Shown: piece after piece, positions 9,730 through 23,090 of the stretch
How the letters are laid out: each line of letters begins with the position of its first letter
How positions within the stretch are numbered: the stretch's first letter is position 1
Assembly: GCF_019175385.1 (NCBI RefSeq)
Contig: NC_083338.1
Location: 69,076,712 to 69,140,711 of the forward strand
Direction: 5' to 3'
Source: Lycium barbarum
Lineage: Eukaryota > Streptophyta > Magnoliopsida > Solanales > Solanaceae
Length of the DNA stretch: 64,000 bases
Program-made: the position numbers and the translations under genes
Notes under the pieces: generated by a model
What the model saw: the letters and a program-made list of their open reading frames with translations, nothing else
What the model was told of the DNA's origin: nothing
Databases searched by the model: none

Positions 9730-12700
9730 GAGGGGTATTCTAACTCTTGGGATTTCCAAAAATTTTGGCAGAATTTCCTCTGTAAATAAGACTATCCAAA
9801 ACCTGTCAAACAACCCAAACAAATGTCCAAAGCCACACAACAGCATAACAATATCAATTTGGCCTCTCCACGACCGTCTATTTCTACAAAAATCATAATA
9901 GGTCAGCCATAACTTACCTCAACTGTCATTTGCTGAAGTTTGCAACATGCTGATCATATCTGTCTCAACAATAAAATCTGACAAGATATATAAAAATTCA
10001 ATATATATAACTGGAAAGGAGGTATCTTATCACACGAGTGTCGGTATAAATCTGAGATCTGAAATAGATAGGGGGATATCCAGCCTTCACATCTTCCATT
10101 GTATCCTAATGTCAGTTCCTCTACATTATCCTATTGGCAACGCTTTTTTTTTTCCAACTTTTCAGCTTGTAACTGATGATTTTGAGGATCAGGGGTAGTG
10201 ATGGGGTACTTATGATATTTAAATGTGCAGAACACCGGATAGACTACTTTAAATTTCTTAAGCACATCAAACTTATCAACTACTTAGCCGGTCCCACTGT
10301 AAGATAAGTCTCCCTTCCTCGACGAGTCTCAATAGGCCTTTCATGGGTGGTGATTCCAGTGAAATAGTCGGGATGTCGGTTGCCCGAATAGAATTCCTGT
10401 CAGCTTTGAGAAACTTGTCAAGATCGATAAGATGTTTAAAGGAGACAGGGATGTTTAGTCCTTCACCCTTTTTCATTCCATATTACTATTTGCTGTACCA
10501 AATCATGACTCCATCTTCTCGTTAAGAGTTACATACTTGGATGGTGGCGATTACTACGGATGAACTCAAACCACCTATGTTACTTGTATGTTTAGTATGA
10601 GCACATATATCTTCTTGGAAGGGCCTCTAGAATTGTGCATAAGTCTGGTAAGATAAGGAATGGAATCCTACAAGATTGAGTCATTTTATTTCTGCTTAAT
10701 TTGGAAAAATCTTTCAAACATGAGCGTAGTTTGAACAGACCAGAACTAGTTCTACTCACGATTTCTCAAGGGAATTAAACTCCCGACGGACGTTGCCTAA
10801 TCCTTAAATAACACTCCGTATTATAGCTTACACCCTCCAACCCAAACTAAGTTTAATGGTTTCTTTTTATAATAACTTGTCGGGCTTATTTCTTGGATTC
10901 CTTGCACAGTTAAGTGACATATTTCATCTCTAGCCTCAGCACATAACGGGCCAATGGTTCAATCCTTGTCGATACTCTTCATATCTTGTTGTCATATCTA
11001 TTTTCACTTCTAGTTCCTTTCATCTACTAATCCCTTTGGTCTGGTCCATATCATCTTATTATTAGAAACATTACTTATCTTTTCCTTCGGGACTTAATTG
11101 CACCGACATCCTTAGCTTGAATAACGAATCTATCTCACAATGGTTACATCGCGTTCAGGCGTCCACTTCCCCAGTGCTCTGTATCTTAAATACAACTATG
11201 TCTATTCTCAATTTGCTTACAAGTATACGTAAATGAAATTTATATTTGTTTTCTCGAACCTAAACTTGCTTTGCAATTATCGTTACTCCCTCTACATTAG
11301 TCTTCTTTTCGATGACTGTCCCCTTTTTCATTCACATATACTTTTCCTGATATCTCCTAATTACCGGGCACATTAGACTTCCTTTGATAGCTTCCCTCCT
11401 TATTGGGAAATCGTCCCTTCAATATTTTCTAAAGACTTTACTTTATTACAACTTCTGTTCCTATCGTCTTATTCTTTCAAAAGTTTGAAAAAATTTCCTT
11501 GTGTGTCAACTTACTTTCCTTCACCACATCCCTCGTATCGAAGAAATTCTTGCTTTACCCTTTTGTGTAGAGATATCATCCATATCTTTTAACATTTCTT
11601 CCTCAGTTAATTATCCTTCGTAGTCAACCTCTTACTGCGAGAACTCCCCATATTTATATATATACCGATATATTTTCTCTCGTACCCGTTGGTGACTATT
11701 ATTCTCTTTGCGATACTTTTCACTTCCTTTTTTACTTTTATCCCTTCTAATCAAAACACTCTTTTACTTTAATTTTTATTGCAAGATATTATCTTGGATG
11801 AGTCACACATTTTCTTATTCCTTTGTTTCTATTCGCCCTCACATCTATATAGAGTACAAGCTATCAATGTCTTATTCGTTTTACAGAATCTCTCATGCTT
11901 CAGTTTCTTGTCAAGATACCTTGTAAATGTTGATTTTTTTCCCATAAAGCTCACCTTTCTTCCAGAGGCATTTCATTTTCTAACCTCATTTCATCAGGCT
12001 TCCAAGTCCGCCGATTAGGATTATGTAGCTCACCACCTTGCTATTTCGATTCTTACCATTATCATCTTTTTGTCCAGCTTCTTGTCGTTATATTTTATCT
12101 TATCTAGCCCGTTCCCTTTCTAACTTTCTATTAACCTTAATCCTTTATTTACTCTAGGAATCTCGTTCAAACACCCTGTCGTCACCCATTTCCTCTATGT
12201 TTATAATCCCTTCATATCATGGTCTCCTTCGTATTCCTATTAATTGATGATTTTTGTTATAACATCTCCTCCTACCAGTCCTGTTTCTTTTCTGCACGAC
12301 TCTTACTGAAGGCATCATCAACAAATTTCACACGCGCATTAACATAGGTCTCCATGTATAACTTACGTGATAGTCATACAAGCCCCAAAATAAAACACCG
12401 ACCTTACTCCCTGTCAAGGTCTGTGACACCACTTGCAGCTCCGCACGTTCTACCTGCGTCTCGCAGGTGGTGTCTTGGTGGCTACAGGTTATGTCGTCCT
12501 GCTCTTAGATGCGGAACTTCCTTCGAAACTTGCTTCCGATGTTCTTACGAACCTAAAAAATTCCCGAAACAATTTAACTATTCCGACTTATAGATTCCTG
12601 TTATGGTAATAGCATTACCTTATATTCATAAAGTCATTGACTTTATTCTGCATCGCTTCTCTTTTACTCACTTTCATCGAGTCATTGGCCATTCTCTCTC

Positions 12701-13680
12701 ATTCTTCCTTCACTTATTGTTACCATAATGTCCTCCATTCCTTGGGTAATTCCTTATAATTCAAATCCACAACAGAGAAGCAGTACTATTCTCAACATAA
12801 AGAAGTCTATCAACTAGCCGACGAACGGTGAGCCTGCTTTAACATAGTTTTACGACATTAAGCCCTTCTAACTCCTTTTTAAGATTTATTTTAAACTATC
12901 AGCCCACGCATGAATACATATACGTCACATTTCCAACCACTCAATATAATAAAACTCGCTCAACATATACACATGATACAACTATCAGTTCAAGTACACC
13001 ATTTATCCGTTTCTCCCATCTTAGATTTATGACATCATCGAACCACACACATAAGAGGAAAGGAGATCTTACCTTGGAACATCTTCTACAATACCAATAA
13101 AAACCTAACAATATTTCTTACAACTCTGATCTGTACAACAAAAGTAAGCTCAGCCTGTCAAGTTGTCATATAATACCCGTTTATAACACAACTTCATCAT
13201 CGATTCCTTCAACTTACAACTTGCATTAAATATATACATCTCAAAATATTACGTAATCTCATCAACAGTCGGATACGAATTTTCAAATCTCGACAAGTCA
13301 AGGCATCCCAAATACGATACAAACAACTTCAACAGTTGGGTTTACAAATTCTGATCGTCGCCTCGTAAGTTATTACTGGGGACATACCTTAGATACTCAT
13401 ACTAGCTCATCGAAAATCATAGACAAAAGATCATAACTTGACTGCCTTCGTTCAAACTCTTTAGCTCTTTACTTCACGACAAGGTAACCTCCGAAGCTCT
13501 TAGATTCACATTAAAGGATGGAAAGCGACTAATACCTTTTTCCGGCGTCCTTATTCAGTTTCTCTTAACCGTACTTTTCTTCGATATCGGCATTACTGAA
13601 AAAGCGAGACAAGGTGAGAAAATAGGAATTTAAATACTTACGACATCGCTTCAACGCACGATCTAGATTTCAAAGAAGGT
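9730..13680 (-). other. Element A internal region without coding capacity
   Basis: About 4 kb between PPT and leader has no recognisable gag, protease, RT, RNase H or integrase motif in any frame, and no long ORF. The plus strand is visibly pyrimidine-rich, especially 10.9-12.8 kb, so the element-sense RNA would be purine-rich. The region resembles the non-coding interior of element B in base bias, but I could not align them by eye. Confidence 0.5.
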
Positions 13681-13683
13681 AAC

Positions 13684-13795
13684 ATCCTAAATGCCCCGGA
13701 GCCTCCTGATTATAAATGTGGCGTGCTACACATTCATAATCAATAATCTACTAGACACGACTTACAGACATCCCTAGGACACTGCTCTGATACCA
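13684..13795 (-). promoter_or_regulatory. Element A primer binding site and 5' leader hairpin
   Basis: GCTCTGATACCA at 13784-13795 is the reverse complement of TGGTATCAGAGC, the usual site for initiator tRNA-Met, 4 bp from the LTR. On the minus strand it is followed by the conserved leader (CGTGTCTAGTAGA, a stem-loop ATGTG-TAGCACGC-CACAT at 13716-13733, then GGGCATTTAGGATG and AGATCGTGCG). The same order is found in elements B, C, D and E. Confidence 0.8.
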
Positions 13796-13799
13796 AGTT

Positions 13800-16700
13800 T
13801 GTCACACCCCAACCTTTGGGGGTGTGGTCGGCACCAGGCACCCGAAGGGCCGAGCAAACCAACTGTGATATCTAAACTCTGTAACATGAATCATAGGCCG
13901 ATAAGACCTACTGATCTCCTAGAAAATAATTAGAAATTAAGAGTTTGAGTATGATAATTGTGGCCTTTGCCTTGTCATTTTTCACTCTTGTTTCGGTACT
14001 GCTTTGTTTTCCTTACTCTTCCGTTGTTGTTACTACTCATTTTCCATTCTGAAATCTGCCAGGCCCCCCTTTTGACCATGCCATTGCGGTGTTCTGAGTT
14101 GTGACAGTTAATGTGCCTTGCATTACCCACCTTTGTATTGCTCAAAACTGCTTTGGTTTTCTTCTTCTGGTTGCCTGCTAAATGACTCTGTGACACCTTT
14201 GTTTTGTGTTTGTAACTAGTCCTAAAACTATGCTTGCTTGTTTGGCCTTGATTATAGTTAAAATATGAGTTTGGGGACTGCTAGGATTATTGAGTAGATT
14301 TGAAGTTTTCTGTTGTGATTTAAGTAAGGAGTTTGAGGGTTAATATCAGTTGAATATATAGTGTATATTGAGGTGTATAGAGGGTATGCCCTCTCGGGGG
14401 TTTTCTCTCTATTTTTATGGGTATACCAGTGGTATATCATGTATACCATGGCCTGATCACTTAGAAAAATTGACAAGAAATGGGCTTGGGCATGTTACTT
14501 GCATTCTGGGCCGGTTACTCTGGGCCTCCTTATTTGTTGAGATAACTGTTGTTACGATTCATTATATGTGGGCTTGACCCAATAAATGTTGTATTTCATT
14601 TTTTGGCTATGTAATAATTGTAGGCTTTAATTTTATTACTCGAGTTTAATTTGTGGATGTATTGTAATGTCATGTATACTCGTTTGTATTTTTGTCCACC
14701 CAAACCCGTTGGTGGGCCCTAACGGGACCCACTAACGTACATAGATCAAGTCAACCCATCTCTTGGAGCTTAAAATTGGAGCATACGTATTTTGTACCCG
14801 AGGTTACCCCAAATGCATAACACATTCTTATTGGGCTTGGTCGGCCCAATTCCTTATCTCTTTACTTACGAATTTTATATTTCAAATTTGAGCATTTATT
14901 TTATTTATTGGAACCTTTAAAAATTATCCTATAGTTTAAGAGTTGCCAAAACTTGACTTTTCAAAAAGATATATGACTCATACAACTCTCCTAAAATTAA
15001 TACTATTTCGCAATTTGGACGAAAACTGATCGATTTTTAAAATATGAGGAATGAAATGATTATTTATGAAACTTGTGGATTGTTTTGTGGACTTATGGAC
15101 TATATGGACTGAATTAAGACTTGTGGACTGATTTGGATTTCTAAAAACTTGGACTAACTAAAAAGACTAAAATCGGATTAAAATTGATAAAAAATGCAAA
15201 TATAGTTGTCAAATGGATAATAATAGTATGGCTTAAACTATTTTCTACACTTAAATAAAAAACTCTTTAAAAAACTTAAAACTTACATGGGTGGGCTTAC
15301 GTGGTGTTCTACTTAGGTTAAACGCCTTCGGGTTTTAACCTAGGTGTTCTAGTCCGAAACCCAAAACGCCCAATTTTGGGCAAATCTCTACCATTTTTAT
15401 TTCTTAAAAATGAGTAGTTTTTGCATGAATGACTAACCTTTATTTGCGGAAATATAAAACAAAAGCAGTTTTTATCAAAAACAATTTATATCTACAAGGC
15501 ATACTATTAGAACCCGTAGGTTAACCGTATTTTACAGATCCTTAATACCGGGGTGCCTAACACCTTCCCTGGGGGATCACCAGAACCCTTACCCAAACTT
15601 TGGTATAGATTGGTTTCTTTTGAAACTTAGCCGTTTTAAGTGAACTCTTTTGAACTGGTTTTCCTAACTTACCTATAAGTTAGGTGGCGACTATAAAACA
15701 ATGTCCATTAAGAGCACCATCCACATAGAAGTATATTTTTTCCTTTTTCCCGGTACGATTGAAAACCGTACTTCCCCGGCACACTTTCTTTTTTAAATGA
15801 GGCAAGTGTAAATACGAATCGGAAAAAATACAATCCGCTACAATGATTAACAAAACTATACCTTTAAAACCCTTCTTTCTTCCAGAACTTATTACAACAA
15901 CAACCACAACATAATCAGTTTATTCCATGAATTTCCAGCCAGAAAATACCATAAGAACCATCCCAAAACAGTCCACAACAGTACAACAACTTCAACATGA
16001 TTTCCAACCTTTTGTTCAAGGTTTCCAACTAAAAAAAAGTAGCTAAGACTTATACAAACTTAAATAAATGTAGAGAAGACATATTCTTACCTTAATCGAT
16101 AAGAAAAACACTTAATTGGGCTTACTTCACTTTGAAGAGCTCTACAAATCAACCACGAGAAGGAGAACAACAATCTACCATGTACCATGGGCTTCCTAGC
16201 GTTTGATTGACCTTGTTTACCTTTGATTTTGCTTAAGGATGATATGAGGACCTTTAGAGAGTGTCTGAGAGTGTATATGAACTGGAGAGGATGAAAAATG
16301 AGACTTCCAAGTCGTGCCACCGATTTATACAAGTTTTGGAAAATTCCACCGCCTTAAGTGGGTCCCAAACTGGCTACACACACAGTCTCGTGAAAAGGTG
16401 AATATCTCTCTATTCCGATGTCGTATTGACGAACGATTAAATGCGTTGAAAACTAGACTCGTAGACCTTCAATTTGATGGTTGGATCCTCCGTAACTACA
16501 AGTATATTGGGAAAAAATCTCAGTGACATCAAACCCAAATTTCAGTTAACTTATGAACGTAACCTGCGACAACTTTTGCCGACTTTTGTTTTACAACTCG
16601 CTTGACTTCAAAACTTAACAGATGACAATTAAACACTTCAAACACCTTAACTCATGACCTACTTAAAATAAGCACTCTTAGTTTTACCCCAAAAGTGCGG

Positions 16701-16854
16701 CTTATAACATGTTCTATTTGTTTAACCTTCAACCCTTATGATGCTTCCTTAACATTTATTTTAACATATCGCTCTTTTTGTAAAGGTCCTTAACCTCTCC
16801 AGCTCATGTTGATTCACTTACGACGCATTCTAAAATGAAACTACGGGTATAACA
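13800..16854 (-). repeat. Element A 5' LTR (minus strand), with an internal insertion
   Basis: TGTCACACCCC at 13800 to GGGTATAACA at 16854. The first ~110 bp and the last ~900 bp correspond to the other LTR. The middle (about 13911-15900) is unrelated and is a nested fragment. Divergence in the shared parts is substantial, so the element is old or its LTRs came from different copies. Confidence 0.7.
13911..15900 (+). repeat. Foreign LTR-like fragment nested in element A 5' LTR
   Basis: Homology between the two A LTRs stops at about 13910 and resumes at about 15.9 kb. The interval ends with GGGGTGCCTAACACCTTCCC, then ATAAGTTAGGTGGCGACT. From memory this is the LTR tail and primer-site text (TGGCGACT) of Tat/Ogre-type Ty3/gypsy elements of Solanaceae. 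No coding sequence is seen. Exact borders and target duplication could not be fixed. Confidence 0.45.
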
Positions 16855-18321
16855 ATGACTCTCTAATATTTGCCAACAATTAGTAAGTATTTCCTCTTTA
16901 TAATTTTCCCAAATGTAAAAGAGTTGAAATGAAGACAGACTAATTTATGCCAAGTAAACTTCTCTCATCCCTAAGTGAGCTTATTAAACAAGGGTTTACA
17001 CCCGGAGTTCTTGCTATTCATTTCTACCAAAATCTAACTCACCTTCCCAATTAAAGAAAGGGTTTATGGCATGGGTTGATGTTTGCAACCACCAACCAAC
17101 TTTAAAGAATAAGATATAAATATAAACCAATAACCCATTATGCATATATTCAATAGTAAACATCCATTCACATAACACCAATCATTGGGTTCACAACCTT
17201 AGTATTAAAATCTTATCTACTCATGGCTTTCACTTAAAAACAAGGCATTGAAAGCTTACTGTATTAGTCTCAAGTCACAACAGGAATGGACATATGGCAC
17301 AAGAAATACTTGTTGAATTGCACAAGCTGAAAATTGCAAGAAATGTGACTTGGAAACTGTTTTGGAGGCCTGAATGATATTCAACTAGATCTTGTTCCAT
17401 ACCACCTGGTGAGAGCTTGGAGGTGTGATAAATGGAGGAAGGTCAAGACACCAGAATTTGTATTTCAAAGTGCTTTTTCATTGCTGTTTTCTAGCTTAGT
17501 AGCTTATTCTTTTAGCTTAGTTTTTTGTTATTTTTATTTGCTTTTTTTTTTTTTGGTTTCAAACTCTCCTAATTTGGAGTAGTTCTTTTGTACAGAATCT
17601 TTATTTTAATAAATTCCCATCATTATGATGGTTAAGTTTAAAAAAAATGTAATAAAGAAGAGAAAAGATGGAATATTCACCTCCAAAGCTTCAACTCAAT
17701 GGAGTATTCAATGATATGGACTATTAGGCCAAAAATCTGAACAAAAATGACCCACAAAACCCTATGCCAACTATTTATAATGGTCAAAAAATGCAGAATT
17801 AACTGTGACAAAAATGCCCCAATGGAAATAATTATGGAGCGTAAAACATAATTACTGTCCGTCGATTTGATCCTAGCCACCATAAAAGTAAAATCTTCAA
17901 AGCTAGGTCTTTATTTATATGCCCACTTTAACGGACCGTCAATTAGAATTGTGGTACGTGCCTTTTGCCGTCGTTGGTTCTTCAATTGAATCATTGTTCT
18001 GGTCATTGAGTTTCAGTGGGATTTACGGCCTGTAGAAATATTCTACAGTCCGTAAAAATAGCATTAACTCGTGGTCCAAAAACTGACACTTTTGATTTTT
18101 GCCATTCCAGTTACGCTAGCAACTACGGTCTGTAAATTATATTTACGGTCCGTGAAACTCTTCAGATCTGAGCTTTTTATGCAACTTTTCTTGTTTTTGC
18201 CATTTGGTCATCAAACACCTACAACACAACAAATAACATAAGAAAGACATGAAATCATTTAAAAACAAGTAAAACTCTCCAAAAAAAAAAGACATCAAAT
18301 GTGTCGTAATTCCACGGCACA
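16855..18321 (-). repeat. Athila-type LTR, truncated, minus strand
   Basis: The text from ATGACTCTCTAATATTTGCC to TGTGTCGTAATTCCACGGCACA is the same repeat as the Athila LTR at 50437-51723. It starts at the position corresponding to about 50738, so roughly the first 300 bp of the plus-strand reading are missing, cut at the border with element A. It contains repeated TACGGTCCGTAA-type motifs and an insertion at 17258-17648. Confidence 0.7.
17258..17648 (+). mobile_element. Retroposed insertion with poly(A) end inside the Athila LTR
   Basis: Compared with the intact LTR near 51040, about 390 bp is inserted here, ending in an A-rich tail (TTTAAAAAAAATG) preceded by AATAAATTCCC. The flanks TGTATTA and TGTAATA look like an imperfect target duplication. 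A short frame (MAQEILVELHKLKIARNVTWKL) loosely resembles the 'QEI....K...GN...KLD' block of LINE RT. It is therefore probably a 5'-truncated, internally deleted LINE, but a SINE or retrocopy is possible. Confidence 0.45.
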
Positions 18322-18391
18322 TTAACACCCCCAACTTAAACTCTTTGCTTGTCCTTAAGCAACTAAAATAATACATACGACTATCACATAG
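18322..18391 (-). other. Athila 3' internal region, first piece
   Basis: Just right of the LTR, the minus-strand reading gives AAGTTGGGGGTGTTAA, the Athila polypurine tract. The region is then split by a solo LTR and resumes at 23091. Confidence 0.55.
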
Positions 18392-21300
18392 TGTCACGAC
18401 CCAACCAGAGGGGCATGACGGGCACCCAGAGCTAACCTACCGAGCACCTCTTAACATATCCTCATAATCACATCTAGGTGAGCCACATGGCTAACTAATA
18501 ATTTCCATACACCAAATAACACAAATCTTCATCGGAAGTAGGCACCTTTATATAAACATCACTAACAGTGCCCATATATATATATATATTTATACACACA
18601 AACCCGCAAGGCTATCAAAATGATGTACAAAATATGAGCCGACAAGGCTGAGGGATATCTAGCTATACACATCTATCTACGAGCTTCTACGGAGAGTATG
18701 TGATATCATAAAGACGGGACAGGACCCCGCCATGCCCATGTATGTAGACAAACGAATAATACCAACTACTGCAGCTCCGGATCAAATGGTGCATTGCTAT
18801 GCAATCTCTGATGAAGCAGCGTAAGGGTCGAGTCTGTCTCCCTATTACGCCTCGAAAATTTTCCCGTGAACGTACAACGAATAGACTCACGAAGACTACG
18901 AGTATACAATGTTTTCACCAGAAGGGAACGACGTTTGATGACCCTAAGTAAGATTTCAAAGGTAATTACGATAAGAGATAGGTTACGCTCCACAACGACT
19001 ATTTATAGGCTCTGGAAATGTGAAAAGTTACAGATTTGCACTTTGGTCTCATCGATGAAATACGAACCGTAAAGTGGTATACGGCCCGTAAACTTCCATG
19101 TCGTATTTCAACATTCCAAAACTTCAACTTTCTGTTAAATGTTCAAATGGTTAAATATGACTTGGAATATGGACCGTAAATTGAAATATGGCCCGTAAAC
19201 TGAGTCGTAAATCACCATGATCTCCAGCATACCTTTCTGGTTCTGTTATGCTTAAATACAACCACGAAATATGGCCCGTAAACTAGAATACGGACCGTAA
19301 ACTGGGTTGACGACCACTGTGCACTTTAACTATTGTTCATTCCAGATCATATTTTAAGTTATTAAAAAGGAAACCCAAGCTCATTAATTCATTTCATTTC
19401 CACGTTACTTCTCTCTAGAAACCCCTAGAATATTCTCCACTCTTCATCTACAAGAAAACAAAGAAAATCAAAGATCAATATCAAGAATCCAAGTGAATCA
19501 AGTGTATGAAACTCATCAAAGTTCATCCAAGTTAAGGAAATTTCAAGAGGAGTAAGCTAGGGTTTTGGTGAAAGAAGAGTAATACCACTCAAGGCTTGTC
19601 CCTACAACATCTAAGGTAAGTTTTATGGATTTTACATGTTATTTAGGGTATGGAAGGGTTGAAAGACTTGGATTATAGAAGGATGTAAGAAATGGGTCAT
19701 GAAAGTGTGAATAGTAGCATTGTTTAGTAAAGGTTTGAATTGAGCCATGATCATTGATGATTTGTGATTATAAAAACATTATAAATAACATTTAGACCAT
19801 GAAATAAGTATTATACATGAGGAAGCACGATAGTGAGCTATAACCATAAATGTGGAGAAATGGAAGAGAAATGGTAGATTGTGGTCAATGTATATAAATG
19901 ATGATTATTGATTGCGGTATTGTGAATGTTATCGTGAGCATCTGGGAGTCGCTATAGAATATGGGAAAAGTAGTAGAAACAAAGGAAATGTTGCCCAATC
20001 TTCTCTAGCGTTAGTAAGTCCGTTCTTATAATTGCTTAGCTAATAACGATACGAATTCTTTTGAAGGTAGAACGTGACATTGAAGGAGAACAAGTGAACG
20101 CTAGACTAATTAAACGACATAGGTATGTAAGGCTTATCCCTTCTTTCAAAGGCATGAATCTTCCAAGTTTTTCCATGATCCTCCCATTTGATGAAGTTTA
20201 TGAGTCCTTAAATGTACTAGAATACATACGAGCATGACGACGATAATGATGTCATTATTGTTAACACTCACCTTATGCACTATTTCCTTCAAGGTGAGAT
20301 AGAATTCTCATAAATGCTCATAATATGATCGGGGGATCACGACCCTACGTCACCCCGACATAGTTGTGGTTGTCTTCGAAGCTTAATGAATGCTTCTAAC
20401 GATGACTGTGAAATAATGCTAAGTCATGGTAGGCCTATCAGATGATCAGTGATGCTAGCTTATAATATGCCTATGTTATGAATGAAAATGCCGAGCTAGG
20501 ATAAGATTGACGATATGATTCCACCGCGCCTAGATGGCCGGGCATGTCACCGCTAAGGTGGGCTGCATATGATTCCACCGTGCCTCAATGGCCGAGCATG
20601 TCACCGCTAAGGCGGGCTGCTATGTTTACACTGAGCCTAGAGGGCCGAGCATGATCACCACTAGTGTGCGACATATAATGGTTACCCGGACGCGGGATAA
20701 CGATGAGGATTGTGGAGTGACAAGATATGTGATGTGATGACTCATGTACTATGATTATATAAAATATGATATATGTATGAAATGTATTTACTTGTGACAT
20801 TCTTGCAGGTTATATCTTTCTCTTATAGCTCACGATCCTTCTATTATATTATTTCATTCTTGTCTTACATACTCAGTACAATGTTCATACTGACGTCCGT
20901 TTTCTTTGGACGCTGTGTTCATGCCCACAGGTAGACAGGGAGGTGAGCTCGACCCAAACCCGTAGTAGCTGTCAGCTGATTGAAAGCACTCCTTTGTCCC
21001 GGAGGTGCTTACAATTATTCTTTTGTGTATATAGCCATGTATATATATTTTTGGGCATGACGGGGTCTTGTCCCGTTCGTATGTTCAGCACTCCCGTAGA
21101 GGCTCGTAGATGCGCAGTGTGGGTTAAATGGTCTCACGAGATGCTATTATGTGTATACATTATTTTGATGGCTGATAGACATATGTATATGAAAGTATTT
21201 TTATTTCCACATGAAAAATGATTCTTCTATAATTTGAGTATAAATGTGATAAAAGAGCAGTAGATGAGTAAAATGAGCAATAGAACGAGCGGTGCTCGGT

Positions 21301-23090
21301 GGTTAGTCCCGGGTACCCATCGCGGCCCCTCGCTGGGTCGTGACACTCCCTGTCTACCTGCGGGCATGAACACAGTGTCCAAAAACAAAAGGACGTCAGT
21401 ATGGATAATGTACTGAGTATGTAAAGCATAAGTAATAACATGATAAAATCATAAAGGATAACATAAGATAGGAGGGTAATTTATACCTCTTGAGACGTTC
21501 ATCATGCTTACTTAACCTTTTTCTAAAGAAAGCTTATTGTACATATATGTATACATATAATGATATCATACCCGACCATGTAGGTTCGGTGTTATCCATA
21601 CCCGGCCATAGCAAGGCTCGGTGTTGTCCGTACCTAACTACAGTGGTGCGCGCGCAATAGATATTGTACTCAGTCATATAGGATCGGTGTCACAACATAG
21701 CTTTATATATATATATTTAAACATAGGAATACATAAGTAAAAGCAACGTCGTCATCATCATCATCATCATCACCACTATATCTTTTCTTAGAGGATCAAC
21801 TATCGTAGGATGAGATCAATGATATCATAAAAGTATCAACAACTATGAGCTTTAGCACTTCTAGGAATGGATTCATCATGGAAGACATTATGAATTTCAT
21901 GTATAGGTTCAGAACAATGGAATCATGCCTTAAGGAAGAAGGGTTAGCCTTACATACCTTTATGTCTTCTTAACTACTTTACGTTCTCCTCCAAAGCCTG
22001 AAAAATCTACATTCAAGAGGGTTCATACCAAGGTTAGGTCTCAAAGACACTTTTAAATTAAAACTAGTATAATGTGTGAACTAGCGAAAATTGGGCAGCA
22101 TCTCCCCTATTTCATCTACTTCTATCAAATTTCAAAACAACTCCCAATCAACAATAACATCATCAACAATACCATAATTAAGAGACTTCATTCAAGTCAT
22201 GCTCCATTCAACCCCAAAACTCCTTTTTATAATCGACCCATAACAATAATTTCAACACAACTCCATATACACTTGTATACAATGCTTCCTCATCATTATT
22301 ATTACCACTCATAACAAGATTAAACTCATAACATGCCAAAAAATTATAACTCAAGTTAATTTATAACTCAAAATATCCTCAAACTCATATTTGAACTCTC
22401 TTTTCATTTTTCCTTCTTCAACCAAGTTGTATAACAATCAAACAACCTTAACTACATGCAATAGATGTAAAAACTTACCTTGATCACACAAGAACAACAC
22501 TTGGATCAATTTACTCCACTAGAGTGAAACCTCCAACTTCAATACCAAAGGAATTCTTGACTCTACAAACCCTAGTAGGCTTTCTAGCACTTGAATCTGT
22601 TGATCCTTTTGGGTTTGACCTGGATTAGCATATGAACTTGAGGAGAGGGTTTTGGAGAGACAGAGGGTCTGAAATGGGGATATAAAGAATCCAAATGGGG
22701 AAAAACGAAATATAAAGATTCTTTTAAAATCCCGCCGACATACTTTGACGACCACTTTAACGGACCGTCAAAAATTTTGTGGTCCGTCAAGTAGTCCAAA
22801 CAACCTGACCTCTCTGTGACCATTTCACGGTGGATGAGCCCCCATTTGATGGGCCTTCAAACATCCTACGGTCCGTCAAATGGATCGTCAAAATACCTTT
22901 CCGATAAACTTGCTCTCTTTGATTCGTTTTAACCTCTAGTCCTTCCAATACTTACTAAACATAAAATTAAGCCTTAACATACATAACATGAACATGCTTA
23001 GGTTCATATAACCTCAAAGGTAATCCCAGTCCAAGACTAGAACGACTAACATTCGACAAATCTTATCATTCAAAACCACGAGGTGTAACA
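18392..23090 (-). mobile_element. Minus-strand solo LTR (host), split by a second solo LTR
   Basis: The two pieces 18392-18842 (starts TGTCACGACCC) and 21346-23090 (ends GAGGTGTAACA) form one Tekay-like LTR of about 2.2 kb in minus orientation. Flanking 5-mers CATAG (18387-18391) and CGTAG (23091-23095) differ by one base, as expected of an aged target duplication, and no internal region is attached. It is a solo LTR produced by LTR-LTR recombination. GC-rich inverted-repeat units (CCATGTAGGTTCGG, CCATAGCAAGGCTCGG) lie at 21568-21690. Confidence 0.75.
18843..21345 (+). mobile_element. Plus-strand solo LTR nested in the minus solo LTR
   Basis: It begins TATTACGCCTCGAAAATT (canonical TG changed to TA) and ends CTGGGTCGTGACA, 2503 bp. 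A perfect 5-bp target duplication CTCCC lies at 18838-18842 and 21346-21350. No primer site follows the right end, confirming a solo LTR. GC-rich inverted-repeat units (GGCCGGGCATGTCACCGCTAAGG) are repeated three times at 20520-20680. Confidence 0.85.

Larger units (their letters stand above)
6845..16854 (-). mobile_element. Element A: non-autonomous Ty3/gypsy element
   Basis: Two related LTRs in minus orientation (6845-9693 and 13800-16854) flank about 4.1 kb of internal DNA. A primer site lies next to the right LTR and a polypurine tract next to the left LTR. Both LTRs start TGTCACACCCC and end GTATAACA or GTGTAACA when read on the plus strand. No gag or pol similarity is seen inside. The outer flanks differ (5 bp before: TTTTA; after: ATGAC), so there is no target duplication. 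The left flank is a TGTAATGACCC repeat while the right is an Athila LTR. This suggests that the present copy arose by recombination between two insertions. Confidence 0.75.

Noticed and set aside
12354..12593. Open frame with GC-richer text inside element A
   Set aside because: No similarity to a known protein was recognised, it is short, antisense to the element, and has no supporting context.
17520..17560. tRNA or small RNA gene near the T-rich stretch
   Set aside because: No cloverleaf, A box or B box is evident. The T-rich run fits the 3' end of a retroposed sequence.
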